From Phycisphaerae bacterium (GTDB lineage: Bacteria > Planctomycetota > Phycisphaerae > Phycisphaerales > UBA1924), in contig JAUIES010000001.1 in the NCBI GenBank assembly GCA_030429705.1, positions 992,001 through 1,056,000 of the forward strand: a stretch of 64,000 nt of DNA. The letters run 5' to 3'. Under the pieces are notes generated by a model that had not been told where the DNA came from, made no database searches, and was given only the letters and a program-made list of their open reading frames with translations. This document shows positions 1 to 8,200 of this stretch, in pieces. A program made the position numbers and the translations under genes. Positions within the stretch are counted from its first letter, which is position 1. Each line of letters begins with the position of its first letter.

Positions 1-790
1 ATTCGTGGTCTGTTGCACCGAGCGATCGGCACCGTTCCAGGCGATCGGCGCTGAAAGCCTCCCAAGCAGGGTCATCGCAGTTCACGATGCCGAGCCCATC
101 CGGCTTGAGCAACGAAAACAACCGTCGTTTAGCCTGCAGGTAGGCCTCGCGGGTCGGGTGATAGTCGCCATGATCAGGGGTCAGGTTCGTGAACACGCCC
201 GCGTCAAACCGAACACCATCGGTTCGGCGTTGGTCGAGCGCGTGACTCGAAACTTCCATGACCACCGCCCGGCACCCGGTCTCAACCATCGTTGCCAGCG
301 TTCGACTCAACTCGATCGCAGGCGGTGTCGTCATCGAAGCCAACGCTTCTTCACGCCCATCGTCAATCACGACCGTACCGATGAGCCCGCAGCGGACCCC
401 GGCTCGATTCAACATTTGATGCACGAGGTGCGCGATCGTCGTTTTTCCGTTTGTGCCCGTAATGCCCACAGAAGCAAGCTGTGTGCCCGGCGAGCTGTAA
501 AAACGCTCAGCGATCGCTGCGGTTGTGGCTGGAATGTCATCACAAACACACAGAGGAACATCGGACTTCAGCGTCACTTGTTCATCATCAGTCAAAACTG
601 CGCATGCACCAGATCGAACCGCGTCATCAATGAACTGCCGACCGTCAAGTTGCACGCCGCGTTTGGCTATGAAGAGTGAACCAGGGAACACCGATCGGCT
701 GTCTTCGGTGAGGTCGCAAATGCGGGTTCGGCCGCCCTCGCCGCCTGACACGCGCACACCCAATCCCTCAACCAGTTCACCAAGATTCAC
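1..790 (-). CDS. murE: UDP-N-acetylmuramyl-tripeptide synthetase MurE (N-terminal part, cut by window start)
   Basis: MurE is a cytoplasmic Mur ligase that adds the third amino acid of the peptidoglycan stem peptide to UDP-MurNAc-L-Ala-D-Glu, using ATP. Translating the minus strand gives the Mur-ligase P-loop GITGTNGKTT near residue 100, then MEVSSHALDQRR and FTNLTPDHGDYH, all MurE-family hallmarks. The C-terminal part, including the amino-acid specificity motif, lies beyond base 1. I chose the GTG at 790, which opens VNLGELVEGLGV and has a GGAG-like site upstream; it is not certain. queA ends 82 bases upstream on the same strand, and with murA close by this is a cell-wall gene neighbourhood. 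Together murE and murA argue for real peptidoglycan synthesis. Confidence 0.9.
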   Translation of the reverse strand, partial: MNLGELVEGLGVRVSGGEGGRTRICDLTEDSRSVFPGSLFIAKRGVQLDGRQFIDDAVRSGACAVLTDDEQVTLKSDVPLCVCDDIPATTAAIAERFYSSPGTQLASVGITGTNGKTTIAHLVHQMLNRAGVRCGLIGTVVIDDGREEALASMTTPPAIELSRTLATMVETGCRAVVMEVSSHALDQRRTDGVRFDAGVFTNLTPDHGDYHPTREAYLQAKRRLFSLLKPDGLGIVNCDDPAWEAFSADRLERCRSLGATDHE

Positions 791-872
791 AGCCAATGCT
801 CCACAACGACACCCACACAATCATCGGCACGCCGAGGCCAATTGCCACACCAACATCACACGATCAATCGCG

Positions 873-1976
873 TCAGGGCAGAATCAGCATCGCGTCACCA
901 TAACTGTAAAACCGATACGAGCGTTCAATCGCATCAGCGTACACATCTTTCAACTGCTCGATGCCACCGGGCAGAAACGCTGCAACCATCAGAAGCAGGG
1001 TCGATCGCGGCAAATGAAAGTTGGTCAAGAGAGCACCGACCCGCTGCCAGTGATAGCCGGGTGCGATCATGAGTTTCGTCTCAAGCCAAGCCGGCGTGGC
1101 ACCATCACGCGCTGCCTCGGCTGCGTAACTTTCGAGCGTCCGAGCCGTTGTTGATCCGACCGCGAGCACAAGTTTGGATGTGTCCATCACCCACCCGCTC
1201 TCACCAAGAGAGCACCATTCTGCATGCATTGGATGATCTGCGACTGATTCAGATTCGATGGGCTTGAATGTCCCAGCCCCGACATCGAGCATCACCTCCG
1301 CTCGTTCAACGCCCCGGCCATCAAGTGCGTGCAGCGCGTCGGGCGAAAAGTGCAGCCCCGCAGTCGGAGCCGCAACCGACCAGTGCCCCGGTGTCGCAGC
1401 ATCCGCAGCATAGACCGTTTGATAGTCACGCCGATCGTCCGCATCTCCGATCGACAGCCCGGCTTTTTTACGCGCGCCACGAATGTACGGCGGCAATGGT
1501 GTGAACCCAACCGCGTGCAAGATCTCTGGCGTCGTTCGCCCGTTCGCATCGTCAACAGCCAACGCCCATACGCCATCGTCACCAACTCGCTCGCGAAGCG
1601 TCAGCACAACGCCCGAGTCCGCGCCATGTTCATCCACCAGCGTGAGTGATCGACCGGCACGAAGTCGGCGCGCACGCACAAAGGCACGCCATGACAAAGG
1701 ATCGACCGACGCGTCCTTGAGCCAAAGCCCCTCGGTTCGGCCTCCGGTCTCACGATTGACACCAATGAATCGCGCGGGTAGCACACGCGTCTTATTAAAC
1801 ACAGCGACCGCGTCACTGGGCACAAGACATGGCAAATCAGCAACGGTGCAATGCTCGACCAATCCTGGATCTGACCGACGCAGGACCATCAGCCGCGCAC
1901 TTTCACGAGGTTCGGCCGGTCGCATGGCGATCAGACGGTCAGGCAACTCATATTCAAGAGCCGAGGTGAGCAGCAT
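873..1976 (-). CDS. queA: S-adenosylmethionine:tRNA ribosyltransferase-isomerase QueA
   Basis: QueA moves the ribosyl part of S-adenosylmethionine onto preQ1 in tRNA to give epoxyqueuosine at wobble position 34. The protein opens with the family pattern YELPDRLIAMRPAEPRESARL, shows VFNKTRVLPARF, PPYIRGA, YAADAATPGHWSVAAPTAGLHF-type text and DVGAGTFKPI, and ends with the NFHLPRSTLL and FYSYGDAMLI motifs. Length (about 367 residues) fits the family. The frame stays open up to a GTG at 2018 and an ATG at 2000; I prefer the ATG at 1976 because it sits just before the conserved YELP motif, but no start has a strong Shine-Dalgarno sequence. It lies between murA and murE on the same strand. Confidence 0.93.
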   Translation of the reverse strand: MLLTSALEYELPDRLIAMRPAEPRESARLMVLRRSDPGLVEHCTVADLPCLVPSDAVAVFNKTRVLPARFIGVNRETGGRTEGLWLKDASVDPLSWRAFVRARRLRAGRSLTLVDEHGADSGVVLTLRERVGDDGVWALAVDDANGRTTPEILHAVGFTPLPPYIRGARKKAGLSIGDADDRRDYQTVYAADAATPGHWSVAAPTAGLHFSPDALHALDGRGVERAEVMLDVGAGTFKPIESESVADHPMHAEWCSLGESGWVMDTSKLVLAVGSTTARTLESYAAEAARDGATPAWLETKLMIAPGYHWQRVGALLTNFHLPRSTLLLMVAAFLPGGIEQLKDVYADAIERSYRFYSYGDAMLILP

Positions 1977-2123
1977 CGTTGATCGTAGACGACATGCCAT
2001 GTTGACTGAATACAACACGCACGCGACCGACGACGACGCGTGATTGCAAATGATCAGCAGAAACCCGCTTTACCCTCACATGCAATCTTTTTATCGGGCG
2101 TCCGTCAAGATTCTGACTCCGGC

Positions 2124-2540
2124 ATGGGTCGTGCATCACGCCTTGTCGTGAGCATCGCGTCTATTCCAAACAGCGACAACCACCAAGGCTACGCCCAAGG
2201 TGCTGTCGCGCCGGCTCCGCGAGCGATGCCAGTCCCGCCACGACCAGAATCCTGCGATCGTGCTGGTCCACTCTCGTTTGGTGACTATCTCCAAGGACGC
2301 AATCGAGCAAACCGTGCATCGCAGGTCGATGCCTGGCACCCTCAGCAGCGCTCGAATCGTGGTCCGTCCGCAACCCTGTCATCGTCAAACTCGGCGACCG
2401 ATCACAACCGCCCTCGGTTGCTCCCAAAACTGGGTGAAATCACTGCCGTCAAACCAGAGCCCCGTGTGCAGCAAACCGTCAAGGTCGAGCAACTCGAGCG
2501 TCGATTTGCGACGGGCCGACTGATTGATGTCATTGCTTGA
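2124..2540 (+). CDS. Unrecognised protein, about 138 residues
   Basis: I do not recognise this protein. An open frame on the plus strand fills the gap between queA and murA and stops 12 bases before the convergent murA stop. From about base 2124 its codons look coding (G-rich first position, C/G-rich third), whereas the in-frame stretch back to the GTG at 2040 is AT-rich in third positions and looks like promoter. I therefore place the start at the ATG at 2124. The predicted product is rich in P, S, N and R in the middle, probably disordered, with a more ordered charged end containing VEQLERRFATGRLIDVIA. No membrane segment or signal peptide is seen. Minus-strand frames overlap it and cannot be excluded. 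Confidence 0.45.
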   Translation: MGRASRLVVSIASIPNSDNHQGYAQGAVAPAPRAMPVPPRPESCDRAGPLSFGDYLQGRNRANRASQVDAWHPQQRSNRGPSATLSSSNSATDHNRPRLLPKLGEITAVKPEPRVQQTVKVEQLERRFATGRLIDVIA

Positions 2541-2552
2541 ACCCAGTCTCGG

Positions 2553-3857
2553 CTAGACCGAATCACCTCGCCGCGTGATCGCTGCGCCGAGTTGCTCCAG
2601 TCTTGCTTCCAAATTCTCGTAACCACGATCGAGGTGGTACACACGATTGACAACAGTCTCACCTGCAGCCGCCAACCCTGCCAGAACGAGCGACGCCGAC
2701 GCACGCAAATCACTCGCCATGACCGGCGCGCCTCTGAGCCCGCGCACACCCGTCACAACAACGGTTGCACCCTGCCGATGCAATTCGGCGCCCATTCGGC
2801 TGAGTTCGGCGACATGCAGGAACCGCTCCGGGAAGACCTTTTCGGTCACGATGCTGTTGCCATCGGCAAGGCACAACAACGCCATCATCTGTGCCTGCAG
2901 GTCCGTCGGGAAACCGGGATGAGGCTGCGTTGTCACGCGAATCGGTTTAAGCACACGCTCGCAGGTCACTCGGCACGATACTCGCTGCGGATCGTCGCTC
3001 GGTTCGGGTTGCACAACCACGCCGAGTGCAGTGAGTCGATCCACCACCGCCAACATGCTGTCGAGCGGCACATCGTGAATCTGCACTGATCCATTCGTCA
3101 TCGCGGCTGCACACATCAGCGTGCCCGCCTCGATGCGATCCGGAATCACGCTGTGTTCGGCACCGTGCAGTTGGTCAACGCCCTCGATCGTTACGCGAGG
3201 TGTGCCGGCACCGCTGATCCGGGCACCCATCGCGTTCAGGAGTGCGGCGACATCGGCAATCTCGGGTTCGCACGCTGCCGATTCGATGACCGTTGTCCCT
3301 TGTGCGAGCGTCGCTGCGGACATGACATTCGCCGTGCCGAGTACCGTCGAACCGAACGGCCCGCCAAGGAACACCGTCGCGCCTCGCAGCCGACCTCCCG
3401 GTGCTGTCGCGATGACATCGCCTTCATCCAGTTCGATCTGGGCTCCAAGCGCTCGCAACCCGCGCAAATGCAGGTCGATCGGTCGCTCACCGATCGCGCA
3501 CCCGCCGGGCATGCTCACACGGGCGCGGCCGCGCCGAGCGAGCATCGGCCCGAGCACACACACGCTCGCACGCATCGTTCGCACAATGTCGTATCGGGCG
3601 TGGCTGATGCTCTCATCATTGACATGGAGCGTCACCGCCCGAGGCGATCCAGACTCACTCGACGAAACCTCGCACCCGAGTTCATCGAGCAGTTTCTGCA
3701 TATTCCGGATATCAGCCAGATCGGGCACGCTTCGCAATACGACCGGTTCATTGGTCAGAAGCGCAGCCGCCATGAGTGGCAACGCTGCATTCTTTGACCC
3801 GTTGACACTGATCTCGCCTTCGAGTCGGCGCCCGCCCTCGATATGGAATGCGTCCAT
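2553..3857 (-). CDS. murA: UDP-N-acetylglucosamine 1-carboxyvinyltransferase MurA
   Basis: MurA transfers enolpyruvate from PEP to UDP-GlcNAc, the first committed step of peptidoglycan synthesis, in the cytoplasm. The 434-residue product has the family's usual length and opens with the substrate-binding NGSKNAALPLMAAALL (Lys near residue 22). The catalytic cysteine, which is also the fosfomycin target, is present in SMPGGCAIGERPIDLHL near residue 118, so a fosfomycin-sensitive type is expected. The later GFPTDLQAQMMALLCLADG and DLRASASLVLAGLAA-type motifs are intact. The ATG at 3857 has an AGGAGAG-like site just upstream. It leads the minus-strand run towards queA and murE. Confidence 0.97.
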   Translation of the reverse strand: MDAFHIEGGRRLEGEISVNGSKNAALPLMAAALLTNEPVVLRSVPDLADIRNMQKLLDELGCEVSSSESGSPRAVTLHVNDESISHARYDIVRTMRASVCVLGPMLARRGRARVSMPGGCAIGERPIDLHLRGLRALGAQIELDEGDVIATAPGGRLRGATVFLGGPFGSTVLGTANVMSAATLAQGTTVIESAACEPEIADVAALLNAMGARISGAGTPRVTIEGVDQLHGAEHSVIPDRIEAGTLMCAAAMTNGSVQIHDVPLDSMLAVVDRLTALGVVVQPEPSDDPQRVSCRVTCERVLKPIRVTTQPHPGFPTDLQAQMMALLCLADGNSIVTEKVFPERFLHVAELSRMGAELHRQGATVVVTGVRGLRGAPVMASDLRASASLVLAGLAAAGETVVNRVYHLDRGYENLEARLEQLGAAITRRGDSV

Positions 3858-4060
3858 TCTGCTCTCCTGTGCCTGTTCTCAATGATATCGGACAGACGCG
3901 CTCAACCGGCACAGTCGGCATCAGTTTCCCAGCCCGCGTGACGCAGCGTAGATCACTTGGTTTGTCGACCTGTTCACTTGCGTCGAGCAAACCTGTTTCG
4001 CACAGTGATTGGTGAATGCACGCAAGGGTAACACAACACCCGTGAATGGGAGGCTCTGAA

Positions 4061-4987
4061 ATGAACACTGGTACACACAATCGTCTGATTCGAAGTATGG
4101 CATCGGCGGGACTGGCCCGATCGAGCATGCTGGCAGCGGGTGTCATGATTCTCGGTGGCTCAACGATGGCATCGGCCTCGGAAAGCCTGCCGACCACGAT
4201 CACACTCATCGGAACCGCACGCGATTTCATTCGCTATGACCATGACGGCGGCCACCCCGACTTCCAGCAATACAACACCGGGCATGTGGTCGGTCTCGTC
4301 GAAGCGGAACTCGGTGCCGATGGCAAACCGGTCCGATCAGCGTCGAGCGGGATGAAAGTCACCGGCCAAGCCAGGGACTCATCCGGTCGAAAGATCATGC
4401 CCTCTTCTGTTGATGAATCGCTGGGTGATACGCCCGCCACGCTCCAGGCTGTGAATGGTCCTGCCATCACCAGCGCCGAGAGTTTCAATCAGTGGTATCG
4501 CGATGTGCCCGGCGTCAATCTGGCAATGCAGGTCCCGATTACGCTCACACGCATGGAAGGGTCGAGCACCTACTTCTTCCATGCTCACGACGACCGAGAT
4601 ACGCCGGAACGCGAAGGGTTCTTCCCGATCGGTGAAAACCTCTTCGGCGACATCGATCCGACCTATGACCGCAACTTCTTCTTTACCTTTGAACTCAACA
4701 CGCAGTTCGTGGTGCAGAAGGGTGTCAACCAGGTCTTCACCTTCTTTGGCGACGACGATGTCTGGGTTTATATCGACGGGCGACTGGTCATCGACATCGG
4801 CGGTGTCCACGGTGCGGTGAAACAGAGCATCGAGATCGATCGCCTGGACTGGCTGGATGATGGTGATCGTGTTGATCTGAAACTGTTCTTTGCGGAACGG
4901 CACACCACGCGATCGAACTTCCGTGTCGAGACGAATCTGAAGTTGCAGACGATTCAGGCGCCGCCCGTCTCTGCGCTGTACGACTGA
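4061..4987 (+). CDS. Secreted fibro-slime domain protein
   Basis: Fibro-slime domains (the TIGR02148 type) occur in secreted or surface proteins of Fibrobacter, myxobacteria and planctomycetes; their exact role is not settled, but carbohydrate or matrix attachment is suspected. The 308-residue product starts with a signal peptide ending near MASASES. Its C-terminal half carries the domain signature FTFFGDDDVWVYIDGRL followed by DIGGVHG and LFFAERHTTRSNF. I chose the ATG at 4061 because a GGGAGG site lies nine bases upstream; an in-frame ATG at 4046 would overlap that site. The gene stands alone, transcribed away from murA, and ends at a strong hairpin terminator, so it is probably monocistronic. 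Confidence 0.85.
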   Translation: MNTGTHNRLIRSMASAGLARSSMLAAGVMILGGSTMASASESLPTTITLIGTARDFIRYDHDGGHPDFQQYNTGHVVGLVEAELGADGKPVRSASSGMKVTGQARDSSGRKIMPSSVDESLGDTPATLQAVNGPAITSAESFNQWYRDVPGVNLAMQVPITLTRMEGSSTYFFHAHDDRDTPEREGFFPIGENLFGDIDPTYDRNFFFTFELNTQFVVQKGVNQVFTFFGDDDVWVYIDGRLVIDIGGVHGAVKQSIEIDRLDWLDDGDRVDLKLFFAERHTTRSNFRVETNLKLQTIQAPPVSALYD

Positions 4988-5038
4988 CCCCTTGAGCACC
5001 GGCCGGGAGCGGCCGGACGACTCCCCTCTTCAACGCCG

Positions 5039-5068
5039 GGTGCCCGCGGTTTTCGGATCGCGGGCACC
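5039..5068 (+). terminator. Intrinsic terminator of the fibro-slime gene
   Basis: A perfect 10-bp GC-rich stem (GGTGCCCGCG with CGCGGGCACC) and a 10-base loop are followed by two T-rich runs (TTCTTTTT and CATTTTTT). It lies about 50 bases after the fibro-slime stop codon. The stem also sits just beyond the end of the convergent lipoprotein gene and may serve both. Confidence 0.85.
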
Positions 5069-5090
5069 TGTTCTTTTTGGTTTCATTTTT

Positions 5091-5513
5091 TCAGTATTGG
5101 CCGCCGCGCTGATAGCGATTGTACTGAGGGGCGCTCGTTCGCCCGGTCCACGAACGAATCGATCGTTCCTGTTCGAAGTACAATACAGATTGCGCGTCTC
5201 GGGGCAGATACAAGCGGCGCGAGCGGCTCAGATCTGGCTGGTGGCGCGTCGGCCAGGCATCGAGTGCCGTCACCGCTTCGATCGGCCTGTGAGACAGTGC
5301 CGCGTCACGCCGATCAAACTCGGCACCTGGCAAATGCGCGTTCGCATTGCTGACCAGCGGGCCGGGCATGACAACTTCCCATGAGTTTGTGGCAGATCCC
5401 ACCACCATACCGGATGGGCGTCGTTCCTCCGGCAATCGGAGGGCGGTCGAGCCACACCCGGTGACGAGCAAGGCCACGCCAACCACAAGTCCTGTCTGCA
5501 AGTGTCGTATCAC
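5091..5513 (-). CDS. Putative lipoprotein
   Basis: No known domain is recognised. A hydrophobic N-terminal segment ends in the lipobox-like LLVTGCGS, so the product is probably a lipoprotein anchored through that cysteine on the cell surface or in the periplasm. The mature part is about 115 residues, rich in Arg, Ser and Pro near the end, with no further membrane segment. I chose the GTG at 5513, which gives a normal-length signal peptide (VIRHLQTGLVVGV); the frame is open to a TTG at 5558. Function is unknown. It converges on the fibro-slime gene and is divergent from the zinc-ribbon membrane protein. Confidence 0.6.
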   Translation of the reverse strand: MIRHLQTGLVVGVALLVTGCGSTALRLPEERRPSGMVVGSATNSWEVVMPGPLVSNANAHLPGAEFDRRDAALSHRPIEAVTALDAWPTRHQPDLSRSRRLYLPRDAQSVLYFEQERSIRSWTGRTSAPQYNRYQRGGQY

Positions 5514-5674
5514 GCCAGAATAGGGTACAAAATCAATGCCGACACCGTTTGTGGTCAATCAAAGCGGTTTCCTGGCGAAGCGGTGTTGATTGCAAACCAC
5601 GATGTTGTTTCCTGCCAACATGTGGGACGATGCCCTTCGCCCGAATAACCTTCCGGGTCACGAGGGTTGCTGCC

Positions 5675-6724
5675 ATGGGCATGGTCGAACAGACTGAACT
5701 CAGTTTCCGAAAGCGTCTGTTCAGTCGCCGCCGGAGGATGATCATTGGGTTTTGGATTGCGCAAAGTGTCCTTGCATATGCCGCTGTTCCGACGCTTGTC
5801 TGTACTTCCTTGTCAGAACTTGAAGACCTTGGAAGCACGCTGCTGTACCCGTCTTTTATCGCATATGGTGTCACGGCCATCGCCATCATTTCCATGCTGC
5901 AGTTTGTCTTCGTGTTGCCGGTCAGGCCTCCAGGCAGCCGCCGAAGCAATCGCGCATTGGTACCGGTGTGGACGCGGTTGCTTCTGGCAGCCTCGATTGC
6001 GACGCCCTTCGGCATCATCGGGGTTGGGCTGCACCTGCTGTTCGATACCTACGACAGCGGCTGGGTACCACTCGGCCTGGACATGGTCAGTCCGCCGGTT
6101 GCTTTCTGGATTGGTTGGGTGGTCGGTCTGGTCGTCGCAATCCCGATCGTGGCGGTGCTCGTTCGCAAGGAACTGCCCCCGATCATCAGTGCGTGCGTCG
6201 CTGGGTGCATGACTGGTCTCCTGGTCTTCGCTGCAATCATGGCGGGCGCATCGCTCCTTGATCACACAGTCGGACTCTCCGCCCCGGCCTGGGCGCAGGC
6301 CCTCATGTTGCTCGGCCCATTCCTCGTCGGATGGGGCGTTTCGACACCACTCCTGTACGCATTCATTCGTCGTCGCGACACCGAGACAGCGCTCAAGCGA
6401 CTCGCGAGTCTGCTGTTCATCGGGACCGCGGTCGAAACACTCGCCATCATCCCGCTGGATGTGTTTGTCCGCAGGCGATCAACTTGTTACTGCGGCGAGG
6501 GGACCTACCTCGCCCTTGTGACGCTTGTGCCGTTGGGATTTGCCGCACTCGGACCCATGATCTTCCTTGTCGCTGCATCGAAGCGACGCAAACGCTATAT
6601 CAACGGGCAGTGTGAGTTGTGTGGCTATGACATGACCGGCAATGTCCGTGCTGAACGATGCCCCGAGTGTGGAGCCGGTTGGAAACCGCCCGCTCAAGAC
6701 GCTTTGCGAGCCGATTCGGTGTAG
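5675..6724 (+). CDS. Polytopic membrane protein with C-terminal zinc ribbon
   Basis: The product has about eight predicted membrane helices, starting with IGFWIAQSVLAYAAVPTLV and ending with a helix around LVTLVPLGFAALGPMIF. A short cytosolic tail carries two CxxC pairs, CELCGYDMTGN and CPECG, a zinc ribbon repeatedly found at the ends of planctomycete membrane proteins. Its function is not known. I chose the ATG at 5675 (MGMVEQTELS), which has a GAGG site nine bases upstream; the frame is open further upstream to 5549. The last 31 bases overlap the 3' end of the convergent sulfotransferase gene. Confidence 0.75.
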   Translation: MGMVEQTELSFRKRLFSRRRRMIIGFWIAQSVLAYAAVPTLVCTSLSELEDLGSTLLYPSFIAYGVTAIAIISMLQFVFVLPVRPPGSRRSNRALVPVWTRLLLAASIATPFGIIGVGLHLLFDTYDSGWVPLGLDMVSPPVAFWIGWVVGLVVAIPIVAVLVRKELPPIISACVAGCMTGLLVFAAIMAGASLLDHTVGLSAPAWAQALMLLGPFLVGWGVSTPLLYAFIRRRDTETALKRLASLLFIGTAVETLAIIPLDVFVRRRSTCYCGEGTYLALVTLVPLGFAALGPMIFLVAASKRRKRYINGQCELCGYDMTGNVRAERCPECGAGWKPPAQDALRADSV

Positions 6725-7443
6725 CCGAAGCGACGAAGGTGGTCTTGCATCGCCCGTGACGGTGTCCAGGTTGTCGCAGCGGCTTGTCCAAATCGGCCGA
6801 CATTGACGGGTTTCATATGTGCCCATGTCTCCGGCATTGGTTCGAGGCCACAGTACGAATAGATCTGCGTCATGACTTTCGTCGGGTTTCGCGTGAGATC
6901 TTCGTACCGAACGATCGGGATGCCTGATGTCGCTCGTAGCGTTTCGAGACGATCGTACCGTTCGAGCCACACCCGCTCCCGAAATGCGGGTGAATCGCCG
7001 GCGACGAGTCCCTGGAATCGATCAAGTTGGCTGGAGATCGCATCGCGCGCATCACGGATGAGCCCAAAGATGCGCACATCATGGCACTGGGCATAGCGCA
7101 TGAGAAGCCCGAGCCCTGCAGCCGACATCAGGTAGGAGGGCGATTTATCGAAGACGATCGGGCCGAGGTGGTCCAGGATCTGGTCCCACAACGCGAACAC
7201 CTCGTGATCCGTCTTGGGCGCGCAGCCACCAAGGAATGGGTGCGAATCTCGAAATCGCTTCTGAAACGGTTCGGGCTCGCCCGCGACCGCTCGAGCTGCA
7301 AGACACCAGAAGTTGGGCTCCCAGTTGGCGATCGACTGATCAATGTGGCAAACACCGACCGCGGGGTGATTCTGAAATACCCTAAACAGGGCAGTTGAGC
7401 CTGTGCGTTTGGCTGACAGTAGTACGATCGTGCGAGGGGTCAT
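6694..7443 (-). CDS. Sulfotransferase family protein
   Basis: This looks like a PAPS-dependent sulfotransferase of the prokaryotic Sulfotransfer_1/3 type. The N-terminal TIVLLSAKRTGSTALFRVF matches the 5'-phosphosulfate loop, and RIFGLIRDARDAISSQ matches the 3'-phosphate-binding motif. About 249 residues from the ATG at 7443 (MTPRTIVLL) is a normal domain length; the frame is open to 7599 but the extra N-terminus has no family similarity. The acceptor cannot be told from sequence; carbohydrates and lipids are usual. The gene stands alone between a convergent membrane-protein gene and divergent rsmD. Confidence 0.8.
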   Translation of the reverse strand: MTPRTIVLLSAKRTGSTALFRVFQNHPAVGVCHIDQSIANWEPNFWCLAARAVAGEPEPFQKRFRDSHPFLGGCAPKTDHEVFALWDQILDHLGPIVFDKSPSYLMSAAGLGLLMRYAQCHDVRIFGLIRDARDAISSQLDRFQGLVAGDSPAFRERVWLERYDRLETLRATSGIPIVRYEDLTRNPTKVMTQIYSYCGLEPMPETWAHMKPVNVGRFGQAAATTWTPSRAMQDHLRRFGYTESARKAS

Positions 7444-7534
7444 CTGACACTGGTATCGTGCAACTGGCCTGAATGCTTGAAGACTGCGACCCTTGGCGCT
7501 TGACGGCCACCATCGGGCATGCTTTGCTGACTCC

Positions 7535-8200
7535 ATGCGCATCATTGCAGGCAAACACCGTTCCCGTAAGTTATCCAGCCCGCCTGATGACTCGACCACG
7601 CGTCCGCTGCCGGACCGGGTGCGCGAGTCGTTGTTTTCGCTGTTGCGCGGTCATTTTGATGATGCGGTCGTCCTCGACGGCTTTGCCGGCGTGGGCTCGT
7701 TCGGGCTCGAAGCCCTCAGCCGCGGAGCAAGTCGCGTGATCATGGTCGAACGCGATCGACGCGTGGCCGATGTGCTTCGCGAAAACATCGCCACACTTAA
7801 AGGCGAAGACGAAACCGAAGTGGTGGTCGGTGATGCGCTTGGGCTCGCGTGTCTGTCACGCTGTCCAAAGCCGATCAACATTGCTCTGCTTGACCCCCCC
7901 TATGCCATGGTTCAGCAGACCGCCGGTTGGAATCGCGTTCGAGAGCAGATGGCCCGGATTATCGCGATGCTGGCCGACGACGGATATGCGATGGTCCGTA
8001 CCCCCTGGCCGTTCATTCACAAACCCGATCAAGACGCGGGCGACTTTGATCCATGGTCTGACGACGAGCCCCGGACGCAACACAAGCCTCAGCCGATTGA
8101 TGCCGACTTGACCATCCCCGGCGCGCTCGGACCGGAAACGCATGCATATAAGACCACCGCTGTGCATCTCTACATGAGAGACCCCGAGGCCGCGGCGTGA
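7535..8200 (+). CDS. rsmD: 16S rRNA (guanine(966)-N2)-methyltransferase RsmD
   Basis: RsmD uses S-adenosylmethionine to methylate G966 of 16S rRNA in assembled small subunits. The family start MRIIAGKHRSRKL is present at 7535, followed by TRPLPDRVRESLFSLL, the SAM-binding VVLDGFAGVGSFGLEALSRG and the catalytic DPPY. The product is about 221 residues, slightly longer than the usual 180-200, because of a loop rich in D, P and H (about residues 160-200). Its stop overlaps the GTG of the helicase-nuclease gene by four bases, so the two are probably translated together. Confidence 0.9.
   Translation: MRIIAGKHRSRKLSSPPDDSTTRPLPDRVRESLFSLLRGHFDDAVVLDGFAGVGSFGLEALSRGASRVIMVERDRRVADVLRENIATLKGEDETEVVVGDALGLACLSRCPKPINIALLDPPYAMVQQTAGWNRVREQMARIIAMLADDGYAMVRTPWPFIHKPDQDAGDFDPWSDDEPRTQHKPQPIDADLTIPGALGPETHAYKTTAVHLYMRDPEAAA

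Noticed and set aside
2385-2552. In-frame open stretch of about 55 codons directly after the murA TAG stop, suggesting read-through
   Set aside because: It has no start codon, lies opposite a plus-strand frame, and MurA is already of full family length at the TAG.
3121-3885. Plus-strand ORF of 254 codons
   Set aside because: Antisense to murA, which covers the region with complete motifs.
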